DNA from: Pseudomonadota bacterium
Lineage (GTDB): Bacteria; Pseudomonadota; Gammaproteobacteria; Steroidobacterales; Steroidobacteraceae
Assembly: GCA_023391335.1 (NCBI GenBank)
Contig: JAEWBG010000027.1
Coordinates: forward strand, 1-48,654
Length of the DNA: 48,654 nucleotides
Reading direction: 5' to 3'
The notes below the pieces were generated by a model. It was not told the origin of the DNA. It searched no databases and saw nothing but the letters and a program-made list of their open reading frames with translations. Numbering within the stretch: the first letter of the stretch is position 1; each line of letters begins with the position of its first letter. Both the position numbers and the translations under genes were made by a program. Positions 8,610 through 19,331 of the stretch are shown here, piece by piece.

Positions 8610-9674
8610 TCAAGTCAGTCCAAGAATCCGGCGATTGCGCGCACTCGCATCGTTCGATGAACCGCCGCCGGCGAAATCATCGAACGCGCGATCCGCAACG
8701 CGAATGATGTGATCGCGAATGAACGGTGCGCCTTCGCGTGCGCCTTGCTCAGGATGCTTCAAACAGCATTCCCACTCGAGCACAGCCCAGCCCGGATAGT
8801 CGTATTGAGTCAGCTTGCTGAAGATCGCGCGGAAATTGACTTGGCCATCGCCGAGCGAACGAAAGCGGCCCGGGCGATCCACCCAACCTTGATAACCGCC
8901 ATAGACGCCAGAGCGTCCATTCGGCCGGAACTCGGCATCTTTCACGTGAAAGGCGCGAATGCGTTCGTGATAGAAATCGATGAACTCGAGATAGTCGAGC
9001 TGCTGCAGAACGAAGTGGCTCGGGTCGTACAAAATGTTCGCCCGAGGATGATGTTCGACCGCGTCTAAGAATCTCTCGAACGTTGCGCCATCGTGAAGAT
9101 CTTCGCCGGGATGGAGTTCGAAACAAAAATCCACGCCCGCCTCTTCTGCGGCATCGAGCAGAGGACGCCAACGACGCGCGAGCTCCGCAAAGCCTTCCTC
9201 CACAAGACCCGGCGGACGTTGCGGCCATGGATACACGCTCTGCCATAGCAACGCGCCGGAGAACGTGGCATGCGCCTTGAGACCTAGACGCGCACTCGCT
9301 TTTGCCGCGAAGCGCAGTTGTTCGCTGGCCCACTCGCTCCGAGCCTCGAGGCTGGTGCCCACGTGCGGCGGCACGAACACGCTGAACAACTCGTTGTAAG
9401 CCGGATGACAGGCGACCATTTGGCCTTGCAAATGGGTCGAAAGCTCGGTGATCGCGACACCTGCATCCGCGCAGATCCCGCGAATCTCATCGCAGTACGT
9501 TTGGCTTTCTGCAGCTTTTTGCAGATCGAAAATCTTCGGATTGGAAGTCGGAATCTGCACGCCGATGTAGCCGAGATCCGCAGCCCAGCGGGTTATCGAG
9601 CGTAGCGAATTGAACGGTGCCTGATCTGAAAGGAACTGGGCCAAGAAGATCGCGGGCCCTTTGATTTCTCGCAT
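8610..9674 (-). CDS. Sugar phosphate isomerase/epimerase (cytoplasmic)
   Basis: The 354-residue xylose-isomerase-like TIM barrel has no signal peptide, unlike the paralogue at 5746. Metal-site segments are visible: CFELHPGEDLHDG, LYDPSHFVLQQLDY, FHVKDAEF and AVLEWECC. The first ATG (9674) is followed by REIKGPAIFLAQF, matching the usual beta-1 strand. It lies upstream of the MFS gene on the same strand, and its start faces the LacI gene across 241 bp that hold a LacI-type operator-like site. It probably acts on the imported sugar; substrate unknown. Confidence 0.87.
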   Translation of the reverse strand: MREIKGPAIFLAQFLSDQAPFNSLRSITRWAADLGYIGVQIPTSNPKIFDLQKAAESQTYCDEIRGICADAGVAITELSTHLQGQMVACHPAYNELFSVFVPPHVGTSLEARSEWASEQLRFAAKASARLGLKAHATFSGALLWQSVYPWPQRPPGLVEEGFAELARRWRPLLDAAEEAGVDFCFELHPGEDLHDGATFERFLDAVEHHPRANILYDPSHFVLQQLDYLEFIDFYHERIRAFHVKDAEFRPNGRSGVYGGYQGWVDRPGRFRSLGDGQVNFRAIFSKLTQYDYPGWAVLEWECCLKHPEQGAREGAPFIRDHIIRVADRAFDDFAGGGSSNDASARNRRILGLT

Positions 9675-9808
9675 CTCGACTCCCCCAAGCTTGCCAGCTC
9701 GTTCGCATCACCATCGAAGCGAGCTATGGACCGGTCAACGGCGCTCCGAATCGTAATGCAACTCAGAGCTTCCCGGACTTGTGATGATAAAGAGGTCGAG
9801 TTAAAAAT

Positions 9809-9822
9809 GTAACCGGTTTCGG
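9809..9822. promoter_or_regulatory. LacI-family operator-like palindrome
   Basis: TGTAACCGGTTTCG is a 14-bp imperfect palindrome centred on CCGG. It has the TGTAA half-site and central CG typical of LacI/GalR operators (5 of 7 positions symmetric). It lies in the gap between the divergent isomerase and LacI genes, so it could serve autoregulation and control of the isomerase/MFS unit. It is a single site judged by eye. Confidence 0.45.
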
Positions 9823-9915
9823 TATAGCGCGCGACGAGCTCGCGGCTCGATCGCGCTCAGTCAGGGGAATCGCTGTGTCGAGTGTGAAGAAAGAGCATTA
9901 GCGGACACAGCAATC

Positions 9916-11004
9916 GTGCCCAAGCCTGCAAAGAAAACCTCGCGACTGACGAAAGCCTCCATTCGTCAGGTTGCGCGTCAAGCCGGTGTTTCCATCGCAA
10001 CGGTATCGCGTGCGCTAGCCACGCCCGACAAAGTCTCGACCGATACTCGCTTAAAGGTACTCGCAGAAGTTCAGCGCACTGGTTATCGGCCGAATCTGTT
10101 GGCCCGCAATTTCCGCAGCAAGCGCGCGTACTCCGTCGTGGTGCTGGTGCCGAACATCGCAAATCCTTTTTTCGCCGAAGTCATTCGCGGCATCGAGCAA
10201 GTGGCGCAACAACGCGGATACGCCGTTCTTCTGGGCGACACGGAAGGCCGCGAGGACCGCGAAAACTACTATGTCGGGCTGGTGGAAACTCACCAGGCGG
10301 ACGGCTTGATTCAGTTGCGCGCACGAATTCCACCCGGTGCGATATCGAGCGATCGCAAGACCGTGACCATTCCGCTGGTGAACGCCTGCGAATGCGTGAA
10401 GGACGTTCCCGCGCCCATCGTGAAAGTGGACAACGTCGGCGCGGCGCGCGCGATGACGTCGCATCTAATCGCGCTCGGTCACCGACGCATCGGCGTGATT
10501 CTGGGCCCTGACAGCAGTCCTCTTACACGCGATCGATTGCGAGGCCATCGGGCGGCACTGCAGGCAGCGAAGATCACATTCGATGAGACATTGATTGCGC
10601 ACGGAGACTTCACAGTACATTCGGGCGGCGAGGCCGCGCAGGCACTCATGCAAAAGAAGCAACCGCCGACTGCGATATTCTCGTTCAACGATGAGATGGC
10701 CTTCGGCGCGATTCAATGGTTGCGATCCAATGGCTTTTCGGTGCCCTCAGATGTGTCGGTCGCAGGGTTCGACAACATCGAATTCGCCGCTTATTGCGAT
10801 CCGCCTTTAACCACCATTGCGCAACCCGCCCGGGAAATCGGCCGCACCGCAATGCACGAACTTTATGAACTCCTGAACGGCCACAAAGCAGAAGCGCGAC
10901 AGCGCGTTCTCAACACTCAACTCATCGTTAGGCAGAGTTGCGCGCCACCGCGATCGCGTTCACGCAAATCCAAATCAGCAAGGCAAGCTTGCCGCTGGCT
11001 GTAG
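9916..11004 (+). CDS. LacI-family transcriptional regulator
   Basis: The 362-residue protein starts at a GTG. A Lys-rich leader precedes the LacI HTH, SIRQVARQAGVSIATVSRAL (about residues 16-35), and the hinge helix region RPNLLARNFRS. A periplasmic-binding-protein-like effector domain follows (VVLVPNIANPFFAEVIRGIEQ). It probably responds to a sugar or keto-sugar and represses the surrounding cluster. The GMC dehydrogenase gene begins almost at its stop, so the two should be cotranscribed. A GTG start and weak ribosome site fit low expression. Confidence 0.93.
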   Translation: MPKPAKKTSRLTKASIRQVARQAGVSIATVSRALATPDKVSTDTRLKVLAEVQRTGYRPNLLARNFRSKRAYSVVVLVPNIANPFFAEVIRGIEQVAQQRGYAVLLGDTEGREDRENYYVGLVETHQADGLIQLRARIPPGAISSDRKTVTIPLVNACECVKDVPAPIVKVDNVGAARAMTSHLIALGHRRIGVILGPDSSPLTRDRLRGHRAALQAAKITFDETLIAHGDFTVHSGGEAAQALMQKKQPPTAIFSFNDEMAFGAIQWLRSNGFSVPSDVSVAGFDNIEFAAYCDPPLTTIAQPAREIGRTAMHELYELLNGHKAEARQRVLNTQLIVRQSCAPPRSRSRKSKSARQACRWL

Positions 11005-11014
11005 GGGAATGAGC

Positions 11015-12814
11015 ATGGCATTCATCGAACTCAAGAACATTCAGCGCGACTACGACGTGATCGTTGTCGGGTCCGGCGCGGGCGGCGGCCAAACGGCATA
11101 CACGCTCACCATGGAAGGCGCGAAGGTGTTGATGTTGGAGGCGGGACGGAAGTACGTGCCCGAATCCGAAACGCCGATGTTCAACACGCCTGACCAAGCA
11201 CCACTGCGCGGCCAGTCGACCCCCGATAAGGAATTCGGTTTCTACGACGCAACCGTGCAAGGCGGCTGGCAGATTCCGGGCGAACCCTACACGAGCGCGG
11301 GAACGGAAAAGGAACAGCAATTCTGGTGGTGGCGCGCTCGCATGCTCGGCGGTCGCACCAATCACTGGGGCCGCATCTCGCTTCGCAATGGGCCATACGA
11401 CTTCAAACCCCGCGAACGCGACGGGCTCGGTTTCGATTGGCCAATGAATTATGAGGACCTCGCGCCGTACTACGACAAAGTCGAAATGCTGATCGGCGTC
11501 TACGGCGAAAACGACGGCCTCGAGAACACCCCCAATTCTCCCGAAGGTTGTTTACTGCCAGCGCCGCCGGGTCGCGCGGGCGAACAACTGATTCGCAAAG
11601 ATGCGGCGAAGGTGGGCGTCCCCGTGATCGCTATGCATCGCGCGGTGTTAACGAAGGCACTAGATTACAAGCGTATCGCACCGCTTCTGCACCCCAGCAA
11701 TCCGAAGGCTCAAGCGATCGCGGCAGAAGCAATGCGTTCCCGCGCTGCGTGCTTTTGGGCGACTGAATGTGGACGAGGCTGTTCCATTCGAGCGAATTAT
11801 CAATCGACGACCGTGCATTTGCCGCCAGCGCTCGCGACCGGAAATCTCGACATTCTCCCAAACGCGATGGTGCGCGAAGTGACGATGAGTAAAGACGGCC
11901 GTGCGAGCGGCGTCGTCTTCATCGACACGCGCACAGGCGCAGAACATCGTGCGTCTGCTCGCGTTGTCGTACTCGCCGCGAGTGCATGCGAGACCGTGCG
12001 CATCTTGCTCAACTCGAAGTCCGCGCAGTTTCCGCAAGGACTCGCGAACTCCAGCGGCAAAGTCGGCAAGTATTTGATGGACACCGTCGGCGCGAATGTG
12101 TCTGGGCAAATTCCTGCACTGGAGAGCTTACCGCCTCACAACGACGACGGTGCCGGCGGCGGGCACGTTTATTCGCCATGGTGGCTCTACAAAGAGCAGA
12201 AGGCAGGGAAACTTGGGTTCGCGCGCGGCTATCACATCGAAATCGGTGCGGGCCGCTACATGCCGAGCGTTGGATACGTGGCCGGCCTGAGTTCGCTTGC
12301 GGGCGGCTACGGCAAGAAGCTCAAGGAAGACATGCGTCGCTACTACGGATCGATCATCGGTATGTCGGGCCGTGGCGAAATGATCCCGAACGAAAACTCC
12401 TACTGTGAATTGGACCCTAGCCTGAAAGATCGCTTCGGCATTCCGGTGCTGCGCTTTCATTGGAAGTGGTCTGAGCACGAGACACGTCAAGCTGCGCACA
12501 TGCAAAAGACATTCGCGCAAATCATCGAGGCGATGGGCGGGCGTGTACTCACCAAGATCCAAGAGGACGGCAGCAAAGCCATCGCGCCTGGCGGCTACAT
12601 CATTCACGAAGTCGGCGGCGCGATCATGGGAGCAGATCCGAAGTCATCCGTCACCAATCAATGGGGACAAACATGGGACGTGAAAAATCTGTTCATCACG
12701 GATGGCGCGCCGTTCCCGTCGAATGCGGACAAAAATCCAACGCTGACCATCATGGCGCAGGCATGGCGCGCATCGGACTACATGATCGGCGCGATGAAGC
12801 GAAAGGAAATTTGA
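11015..12814 (+). CDS. GMC-family FAD dehydrogenase (large subunit, 3-dehydrogenase type)
   Basis: The roughly 600-residue GMC oxidoreductase has an N-terminal FAD-binding IVVGSGAGGGQTAY and a C-terminal GMC half with HEVGGAIMG and DGAPFPSNADKNPTLT, which hold the usual catalytic His and Asn. It lacks its own signal peptide. Such enzymes are co-exported with a Tat-signal small subunit, present here immediately downstream. This pairing is that of gluconate 2-dehydrogenase and FAD-dependent glucoside 3-dehydrogenase, which oxidise sugars in the periplasm and pass electrons to cytochrome c. In-frame ATGs occur at 11009 and 11015; AGGGGA at 11003-11008 is ideally spaced for 11015. No cytochrome c subunit gene is in the window. 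Confidence 0.92.
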   Translation: MAFIELKNIQRDYDVIVVGSGAGGGQTAYTLTMEGAKVLMLEAGRKYVPESETPMFNTPDQAPLRGQSTPDKEFGFYDATVQGGWQIPGEPYTSAGTEKEQQFWWWRARMLGGRTNHWGRISLRNGPYDFKPRERDGLGFDWPMNYEDLAPYYDKVEMLIGVYGENDGLENTPNSPEGCLLPAPPGRAGEQLIRKDAAKVGVPVIAMHRAVLTKALDYKRIAPLLHPSNPKAQAIAAEAMRSRAACFWATECGRGCSIRANYQSTTVHLPPALATGNLDILPNAMVREVTMSKDGRASGVVFIDTRTGAEHRASARVVVLAASACETVRILLNSKSAQFPQGLANSSGKVGKYLMDTVGANVSGQIPALESLPPHNDDGAGGGHVYSPWWLYKEQKAGKLGFARGYHIEIGAGRYMPSVGYVAGLSSLAGGYGKKLKEDMRRYYGSIIGMSGRGEMIPNENSYCELDPSLKDRFGIPVLRFHWKWSEHETRQAAHMQKTFAQIIEAMGGRVLTKIQEDGSKAIAPGGYIIHEVGGAIMGADPKSSVTNQWGQTWDVKNLFITDGAPFPSNADKNPTLTIMAQAWRASDYMIGAMKRKEI

Positions 12815-12825
12815 TCCGGTAGAGC

Positions 12826-12930
12826 GTTGACAACTGGGAGTTGGGAGCAATGACAAGTAAACCAATGCGGCTTCAAGTTGCCGGACTTCCGGCCTCTGAC
12901 CGTTAATGGTTAATGGTCAACAGTCAACTC
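12826..12930. repeat. GTTGAC/GGGAGTT inverted repeat arms
   Basis: The left arm 12826-12847 reads GTTGACAACTGGGAGTTGGG. The right arm 12902-12930 contains GGTTAATGGTCAACAGTCAA and is roughly its reverse complement, with heptamer periodicity. About 54 bp lie between. A further AGTCAAC array lies inside the next gene at 13016-13044. Confidence 0.7.
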
Positions 12931-12965
12931 CAAACTCATTGAATGGCCATTCCACGAGCACGACC

Positions 12966-13670
12966 ATGAGCAACATCGATAGGTCATCACTTGGCAACGA
13001 CCTGCTGTCCTCTAGCAGTCAACAGTCAACCGACAACCCTCAACTCATCACGCTCGATCGGCGCACCGCTATCAAGTGGGTCCTCGCTGCTGCTTCGGCC
13101 ACACAGCTACCGACGTTCGCGAATTTCGCGTTTGCGGACGACGCAATCGGCGCTCATGGCTACGGCAAAGATCCAAAGCTGGTTGATCCGTATCATGCAG
13201 GCGATGTTTGGCCGCTCACACTCTCCGCGCAACATCGAAAGACCGCGCAGGTGTTGAGCGATGTGATCGTCCCTGCTGACGAGGTATCGCCGGCCGCATC
13301 TAAGGTTGGCGTAGTCGACTTCATCGATGAATGGATCAGCGCGCCGTATCCGAACTTTGTTGCTGATCGCAAAATCGTTCTCGATGGATTTGCGTGGCTG
13401 GATCAAGAAGCTCAGCGCCGCTATGGCAAACGCTTCGCTGAGTTGAACAACACACAGCTCACGGCGATTTGCGATGAATTGGCGTCTGCAGATCCGAAAA
13501 CGGAATTGAAATCACCGGCGGGCTTCTTCACGCGCTATCGCGAACTCACCGTGGGCGGCTTCTACACGACGCCCGTTGGCATGAAAGACATCGGCTACGT
13601 CGGCAATGTACCGCTCACCCGCTTTGATGGACCGCCGAAGGAAGTGCTGAGAAAACTGGGAATCGTCTGA
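12966..13670 (+). CDS. Gluconate 2-dehydrogenase subunit 3-like, Tat-exported small subunit
   Basis: The 234-residue small subunit belongs to the gluconate_2-dh3 family. The Tat-like signal DRRTAIKWVLAAASATQLP sits around residues 31-49, after a Ser/Gln/Thr-rich leader. The family core follows, including LSDVIVPADEVSPAASKVGVV and GGFYTTPVGMKDIGYVG. It guides the FAD subunit across the membrane and completes the dehydrogenase. An ATG at 12906 is in frame, but it lies inside repeat sequence, so 12966 is preferred. The leader before the twin arginines (SSSQQSTDNPQL) is encoded by an AGTCAAC-type heptamer array at 13016-13044, an odd insertion ahead of an export signal. Confidence 0.9.
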   Translation: MSNIDRSSLGNDLLSSSSQQSTDNPQLITLDRRTAIKWVLAAASATQLPTFANFAFADDAIGAHGYGKDPKLVDPYHAGDVWPLTLSAQHRKTAQVLSDVIVPADEVSPAASKVGVVDFIDEWISAPYPNFVADRKIVLDGFAWLDQEAQRRYGKRFAELNNTQLTAICDELASADPKTELKSPAGFFTRYRELTVGGFYTTPVGMKDIGYVGNVPLTRFDGPPKEVLRKLGIV

Positions 13671-13680
13671 TGACGCGCTG

Positions 13681-13877
13681 AAGAGGCAAGCCCTGCGGGC
13701 AGGGAAGCCTTCGGCAAGCAAGCATCTGCAGGGTAGCGCTTTCGCGCAGGCCAGAACGAAACACAAAAGTGGATGCGCTCTATTCTGGCTTGCCGTTAGG
13801 CTTCCCTGCCGATGAGTGTCGGCGACGCGATCGGCTTGCCTGCCAGCGGCTTCCTTGCCGGTAACGGCTTCCTCTTT
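13681..13877. repeat. REP/BIME-like inverted pair
   Basis: One forward unit (13681-13757, AAGAGGCAAGCCCTGCGGGC to GGCCAGAAC) faces one inverted unit (13783-13877, TTCTGGCTTGCCGTTAGGC to CCTCTTT). They belong to the same family as 6676-7161. The pair fills the gap between the convergent dehydrogenase small subunit and aspS, and could fold as a bidirectional terminator or mRNA-protecting hairpin. Confidence 0.88.
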
Positions 13878-13887
13878 CGCTCGCCTC

Positions 13888-15666
13888 TTACCCTTCCACC
13901 TTCACCGGCAGCTTCACGCGAATGTGCAGCTCTTTGAGCTGATCCTCGCTCACTGGCGTCGGTGCGTTCGTCATGAGATCCGCTGCGGTTTGCGTCTTCG
14001 GGAACGCGATCACGTCACGAATGCTGTCGGTGCCGGCCATGAACATGACGATGCGGTCGAGGCCGAACGCGATGCCGCCATGCGGAGGCGTGCCGAACTT
14101 GAGCGCTTCGAGCAGGAAGCCGAATTTGATTTGCGCCTCTTCGGGCGTGATGCCGAGCAAGTCGAACACGGTCGACTGCATTTCCTGACGATGAATACGC
14201 ACGGAGCCACCGCCGATCTCAGAGCCGTTCAACACCATGTCGTAGCCCTTCGAGATCGCATTCGCCGGATCGGCGCGCAACGCGGCCGGATCTTCGTCAC
14301 GCGGAGATGTGAACGGGTGATGCAACGCGGCCCAGCGCTTCGAATCGGGATCCCACTCGAACATCGGGAAGTCCACGACCCACAATGGACGCCAACCGGT
14401 TTGCGTGAGCTTCGTATCGTGACCGACCTTCAACCGCAGCGCGCCGAGCGAATCGTTCACGACCTTCGCCGTATCTGCGCCGAAGAAAATCAGATCACCG
14501 TCTTGCGCACCAGTGCGCGAGAGAATTCCTGCGATCGCCTCATCGCTTAAGAACTTTAAAATCGGCGACTGCAATCCATCGCGACCTTTCGCGACCTCGT
14601 TGACCTTCACGTACGCGAGACCCTTCGCGCCGTATCGACCCACGAACGCCGTGTACTCGTCGATTTGCGAACGAGGCAATGAACCTCCGCCGGGTACGCG
14701 CAGAGCAGCAACGCGGCCGTTCGGATTCGATGCGGGGCCTGCAAATACTTTGAAATCGCATCCTTTGACGAGATCGGCGACATCGACGAGTTGCAACGGA
14801 ATACGCAGATCGGGTTTATCCGATCCGTACAGACGCATCGCATCTGCATACGTGATGCGGGGGAACGGATTGGGTAGGTCATCGCCCAAGACTTGCTTGA
14901 ACAGGTGCCGAATCATCTCCTCCATGTGCTGCATGATCTGCTCTTCGCTCATGAACGAGGTTTCGATATCGATCTGAGTGAACTCCGGCTGGCGCTCAGC
15001 ACGCAGATCTTCGTCGCGGAAGCAACGCACGATTTGATAGTAGCGATCGAAACCGCTCATCATGAGCAGCTGCTTGAACAATTGCGGGGATTGCGGCAGT
15101 GCGAAGAAGTGCCCTGCATGCGTGCGGCTCGGCACGAGATAGTCGCGCGCGCCTTCTGGCGTCGCTTTGGTCAGCATCGGTGTTTCAATGTCGATGAAGC
15201 CGTTCGCATCGAGATAGTCGCGAACCGCTTTGGTGACTTGATGGCGCAGACGAATGCGCTTTTGCATCACGTCGCGGCGCAAATCCAAGTAGCGGTACTT
15301 GAGCCGCAGCTCTTCGTTCGTCACTTCGTCGTGATGGAACGGTGGCGTCTCGGCACGGCTCAGGATTTCAAGTTCGCGAGCCAGCAATTCCACCTGACCC
15401 GAGGCCAAGTGCACGTTGGCAGTGCCGACCGGTCGAGCCCGGACGAGACCTTTAATCCGCACGCAGTACTCGCTACGCAGACGCTCGGCAGTCGCGAATA
15501 CATCCTTTGCGTCCGGATCGAAAACGATCTGCAGCAAGCCTTCGCGGTCTCTCAAGTCCACAAAGATGACGCCGCCATGATCGCGACGACGATGGACCCA
15601 GCCGGCCACAGTGACTTCCTGGCCGATGAGGGATTGATTGACTTGACCGCAATAGTGGGAACGCAT
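13888..15666 (-). CDS. aspS: Aspartyl-tRNA synthetase, predicted non-discriminating
   Basis: The 592-residue class IIb synthetase has an N-terminal OB-fold anticodon domain, motif 2 (FRDEDLRAERQPEFTQID), the bacterial GAD insert, and motif 3 (GLDRIVMF near residue 536). It charges tRNA-Asp. Two positions that separate discriminating from non-discriminating bacterial enzymes look like the relaxed type. RRRDHGG carries His at residue 30, where E. coli has Leu, and PVGTAN carries Gly at residue 81, where E. coli has Lys. Such enzymes also misacylate tRNA-Asn for GatCAB amidation. The zinc-ribbon gene lies upstream on the same strand. A GGCTGGA array begins 9 bp before the start codon, next to the ribosome site. 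Confidence 0.96.
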   Translation of the reverse strand: MRSHYCGQVNQSLIGQEVTVAGWVHRRRDHGGVIFVDLRDREGLLQIVFDPDAKDVFATAERLRSEYCVRIKGLVRARPVGTANVHLASGQVELLARELEILSRAETPPFHHDEVTNEELRLKYRYLDLRRDVMQKRIRLRHQVTKAVRDYLDANGFIDIETPMLTKATPEGARDYLVPSRTHAGHFFALPQSPQLFKQLLMMSGFDRYYQIVRCFRDEDLRAERQPEFTQIDIETSFMSEEQIMQHMEEMIRHLFKQVLGDDLPNPFPRITYADAMRLYGSDKPDLRIPLQLVDVADLVKGCDFKVFAGPASNPNGRVAALRVPGGGSLPRSQIDEYTAFVGRYGAKGLAYVKVNEVAKGRDGLQSPILKFLSDEAIAGILSRTGAQDGDLIFFGADTAKVVNDSLGALRLKVGHDTKLTQTGWRPLWVVDFPMFEWDPDSKRWAALHHPFTSPRDEDPAALRADPANAISKGYDMVLNGSEIGGGSVRIHRQEMQSTVFDLLGITPEEAQIKFGFLLEALKFGTPPHGGIAFGLDRIVMFMAGTDSIRDVIAFPKTQTAADLMTNAPTPVSEDQLKELHIRVKLPVKVEG

Positions 15667-15674
15667 GGGAGACC

Positions 15675-15814
15675 TGGCTGGAGGCTATAGGCTGGAGGCT
15701 GGAGGCTGGAGGCCAAACCCAGGTCCATTCACGACACTGCGTTCGGCCACGGGCACTGCGGGAAGGACATCGCGAAGCGCTCTGGCTCCAGCCCCTAGCC
15801 CCCGGTCCCCAGCC
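15675..15814. repeat. GGCTGGA heptamer element between aspS and fmdB-like gene
   Basis: The left arm 15675-15713 holds about five GGCTGGA units, one broken by TATA. The right arm 15783-15814 carries CTCCAGCCCCTAGCC and degenerate complementary units. The spacer is about 70 bp. It sits in the 5' leader of aspS. Confidence 0.88.
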
Positions 15815-15882
15815 TTTTCGGGAGCGCGCGATGTTACGGAAGCGCCCCCATAGCGGCAAGCTATGAAGGCGCGTAACCGAGG

Positions 15883-16278
15883 TTACTTTTTCTTGGCGGC
15901 CGGCTTGGATTTGGCTGGCTTCTTAGCCGGTTTTGATGCTTTCGCGGCGGGCTTCTTGGCCGCAGGTTTCGCAGTCTTGGCCGGAGCGGACTTCGACTCG
16001 GATTTGCTCTCCTTGGCCTCGGTCTTCGACTCCTTGGCTTCGGACTTAGCTTCGGCGGGAGCTTCGTCCTTGGCTAGATTGCGCTTGGCTTCCTGATCCG
16101 ACTTGAAATCGGTCTCGTACCAACCGCCGCCCTTCAAACGAAAGTTCGGTGCCGATACCAGTTTCTTCAGTGTTTTTTTCTTGCAGCTCGGACACTGCGT
16201 TAGCGGCGGATCCGAAATCTTCTGGAGCGCCTCGACATAGAACTTGCAGTTCGTGCATTCGTACTCGTAGAAAGGCAT
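15883..16278 (-). CDS. FmdB-family zinc-ribbon protein with Lys/Ala/Pro-rich tail
   Basis: The 131-residue protein begins MPFYEYECTNC, the FmdB/CxxC_CxxC_SSSS regulatory-type zinc ribbon. Two CxxC pairs are visible, at residues 8-11 and 29-32. After residue 65 it becomes a charged low-complexity tail: Glu/Ser/Lys first, then Lys/Ala/Pro repeats (AKKPAAKASKPAKKP) to the end. Family members usually have only a short Ser/Gly tail. A gene of this family upstream of aspS is a frequent arrangement. The function is not established; the basic tail suggests nucleic-acid binding. Confidence 0.88.
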   Translation of the reverse strand: MPFYEYECTNCKFYVEALQKISDPPLTQCPSCKKKTLKKLVSAPNFRLKGGGWYETDFKSDQEAKRNLAKDEAPAEAKSEAKESKTEAKESKSESKSAPAKTAKPAAKKPAAKASKPAKKPAKSKPAAKKK

Positions 16279-16348
16279 GGATCAGCTCTTGTAGTTGTGA
16301 CGACCAGGCTGGTTCGGATAGTAGATGAGCTTGCAGCGATATGGGAGC

Positions 16349-16516
16349 GGCTGGAGGCTGGAGGCTGGAGGCTGGAGGCTGGAGGCTGGAGGCTGGAGGC
16401 CAGCTAGTCTGATCGCTTCGCTTGTCGCCGCAACGACCTTAAGCAAATGGCCCGCACCGGCGTGCCAATTCTGCGTTCGGAATCTCCTCCAGCCCCTAGT
16501 CTCCAGTCTCCAGCCC
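16349..16516. repeat. GGCTGGA x7 element, clearest paired array
   Basis: Seven perfect GGCTGGA units (16349-16397) plus GGC are followed by an 85-bp unique spacer. A complementary right arm follows at 16485-16516 (CTCCAGCCCCTAGTC, then CTCCAGT and CTCCAGCC). It lies between clpB and the zinc-ribbon gene. Read on the minus strand it would encode a 7-residue repeat, LQPPASS. Confidence 0.93.
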
Positions 16517-16523
16517 TGTTGCT

Positions 16524-19103
<2,580 letters not shown>

Positions 19104-19183
19104 AGGGGGTGCCCCAAAACCTTCGGGTTTAACTGCTCACTGATGTAAGGCAAATCGGGGGGAATTCAACGGCGGACGACGAG

Positions 19184-19326
19184 CGAGGAAGTGAGAATGT
19201 GAGTAAGTGAAAGGAGTGGCACTGCAGAATCGGAGCCGATACGGCACTCGGGGCAGCACGTCACGCGAACCTTCCCGTATCTACAGGGCTGCGCCCCTCA
19301 CGTCTCACTGACTCACGCCTCACTCG
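19184..19326. repeat. GTGAGTA/CTCACTG inverted array element
   Basis: The left arm 19184-19213 has degenerate GTGAGAAT, GTGAGTAA and GTGAAAG units. The right arm 19297-19326 has CTCACGT, CTCACTGA, CTCACGC and CTCACTC. The spacer is about 83 bp. It lies upstream of clpB and just after the end of the ZIP gene. Confidence 0.8.
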
Positions 19327-19331
19327 ATCCA

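Noticed and set aside
13816..14550. Long plus-strand open frame over aspS
   Set aside because: It is antisense to a full and conserved aspS and its translation is Arg/His-rich with no family features.
14893..15690. Second long plus-strand frame over aspS
   Set aside because: This is shadow coding of aspS; codon structure belongs to the minus strand.
16349..16400. Regular repeat array that might be taken for CRISPR
   Set aside because: The units are 7 bp, directly abutting, with no spacers, and no cas gene is present.
19104..19180. Sigma-32 heat-shock promoter for clpB
   Set aside because: A CCCCCCGATTT resembling the -10 region is present, but no convincing CTTGAA lies at the right distance, so it was not annotated.
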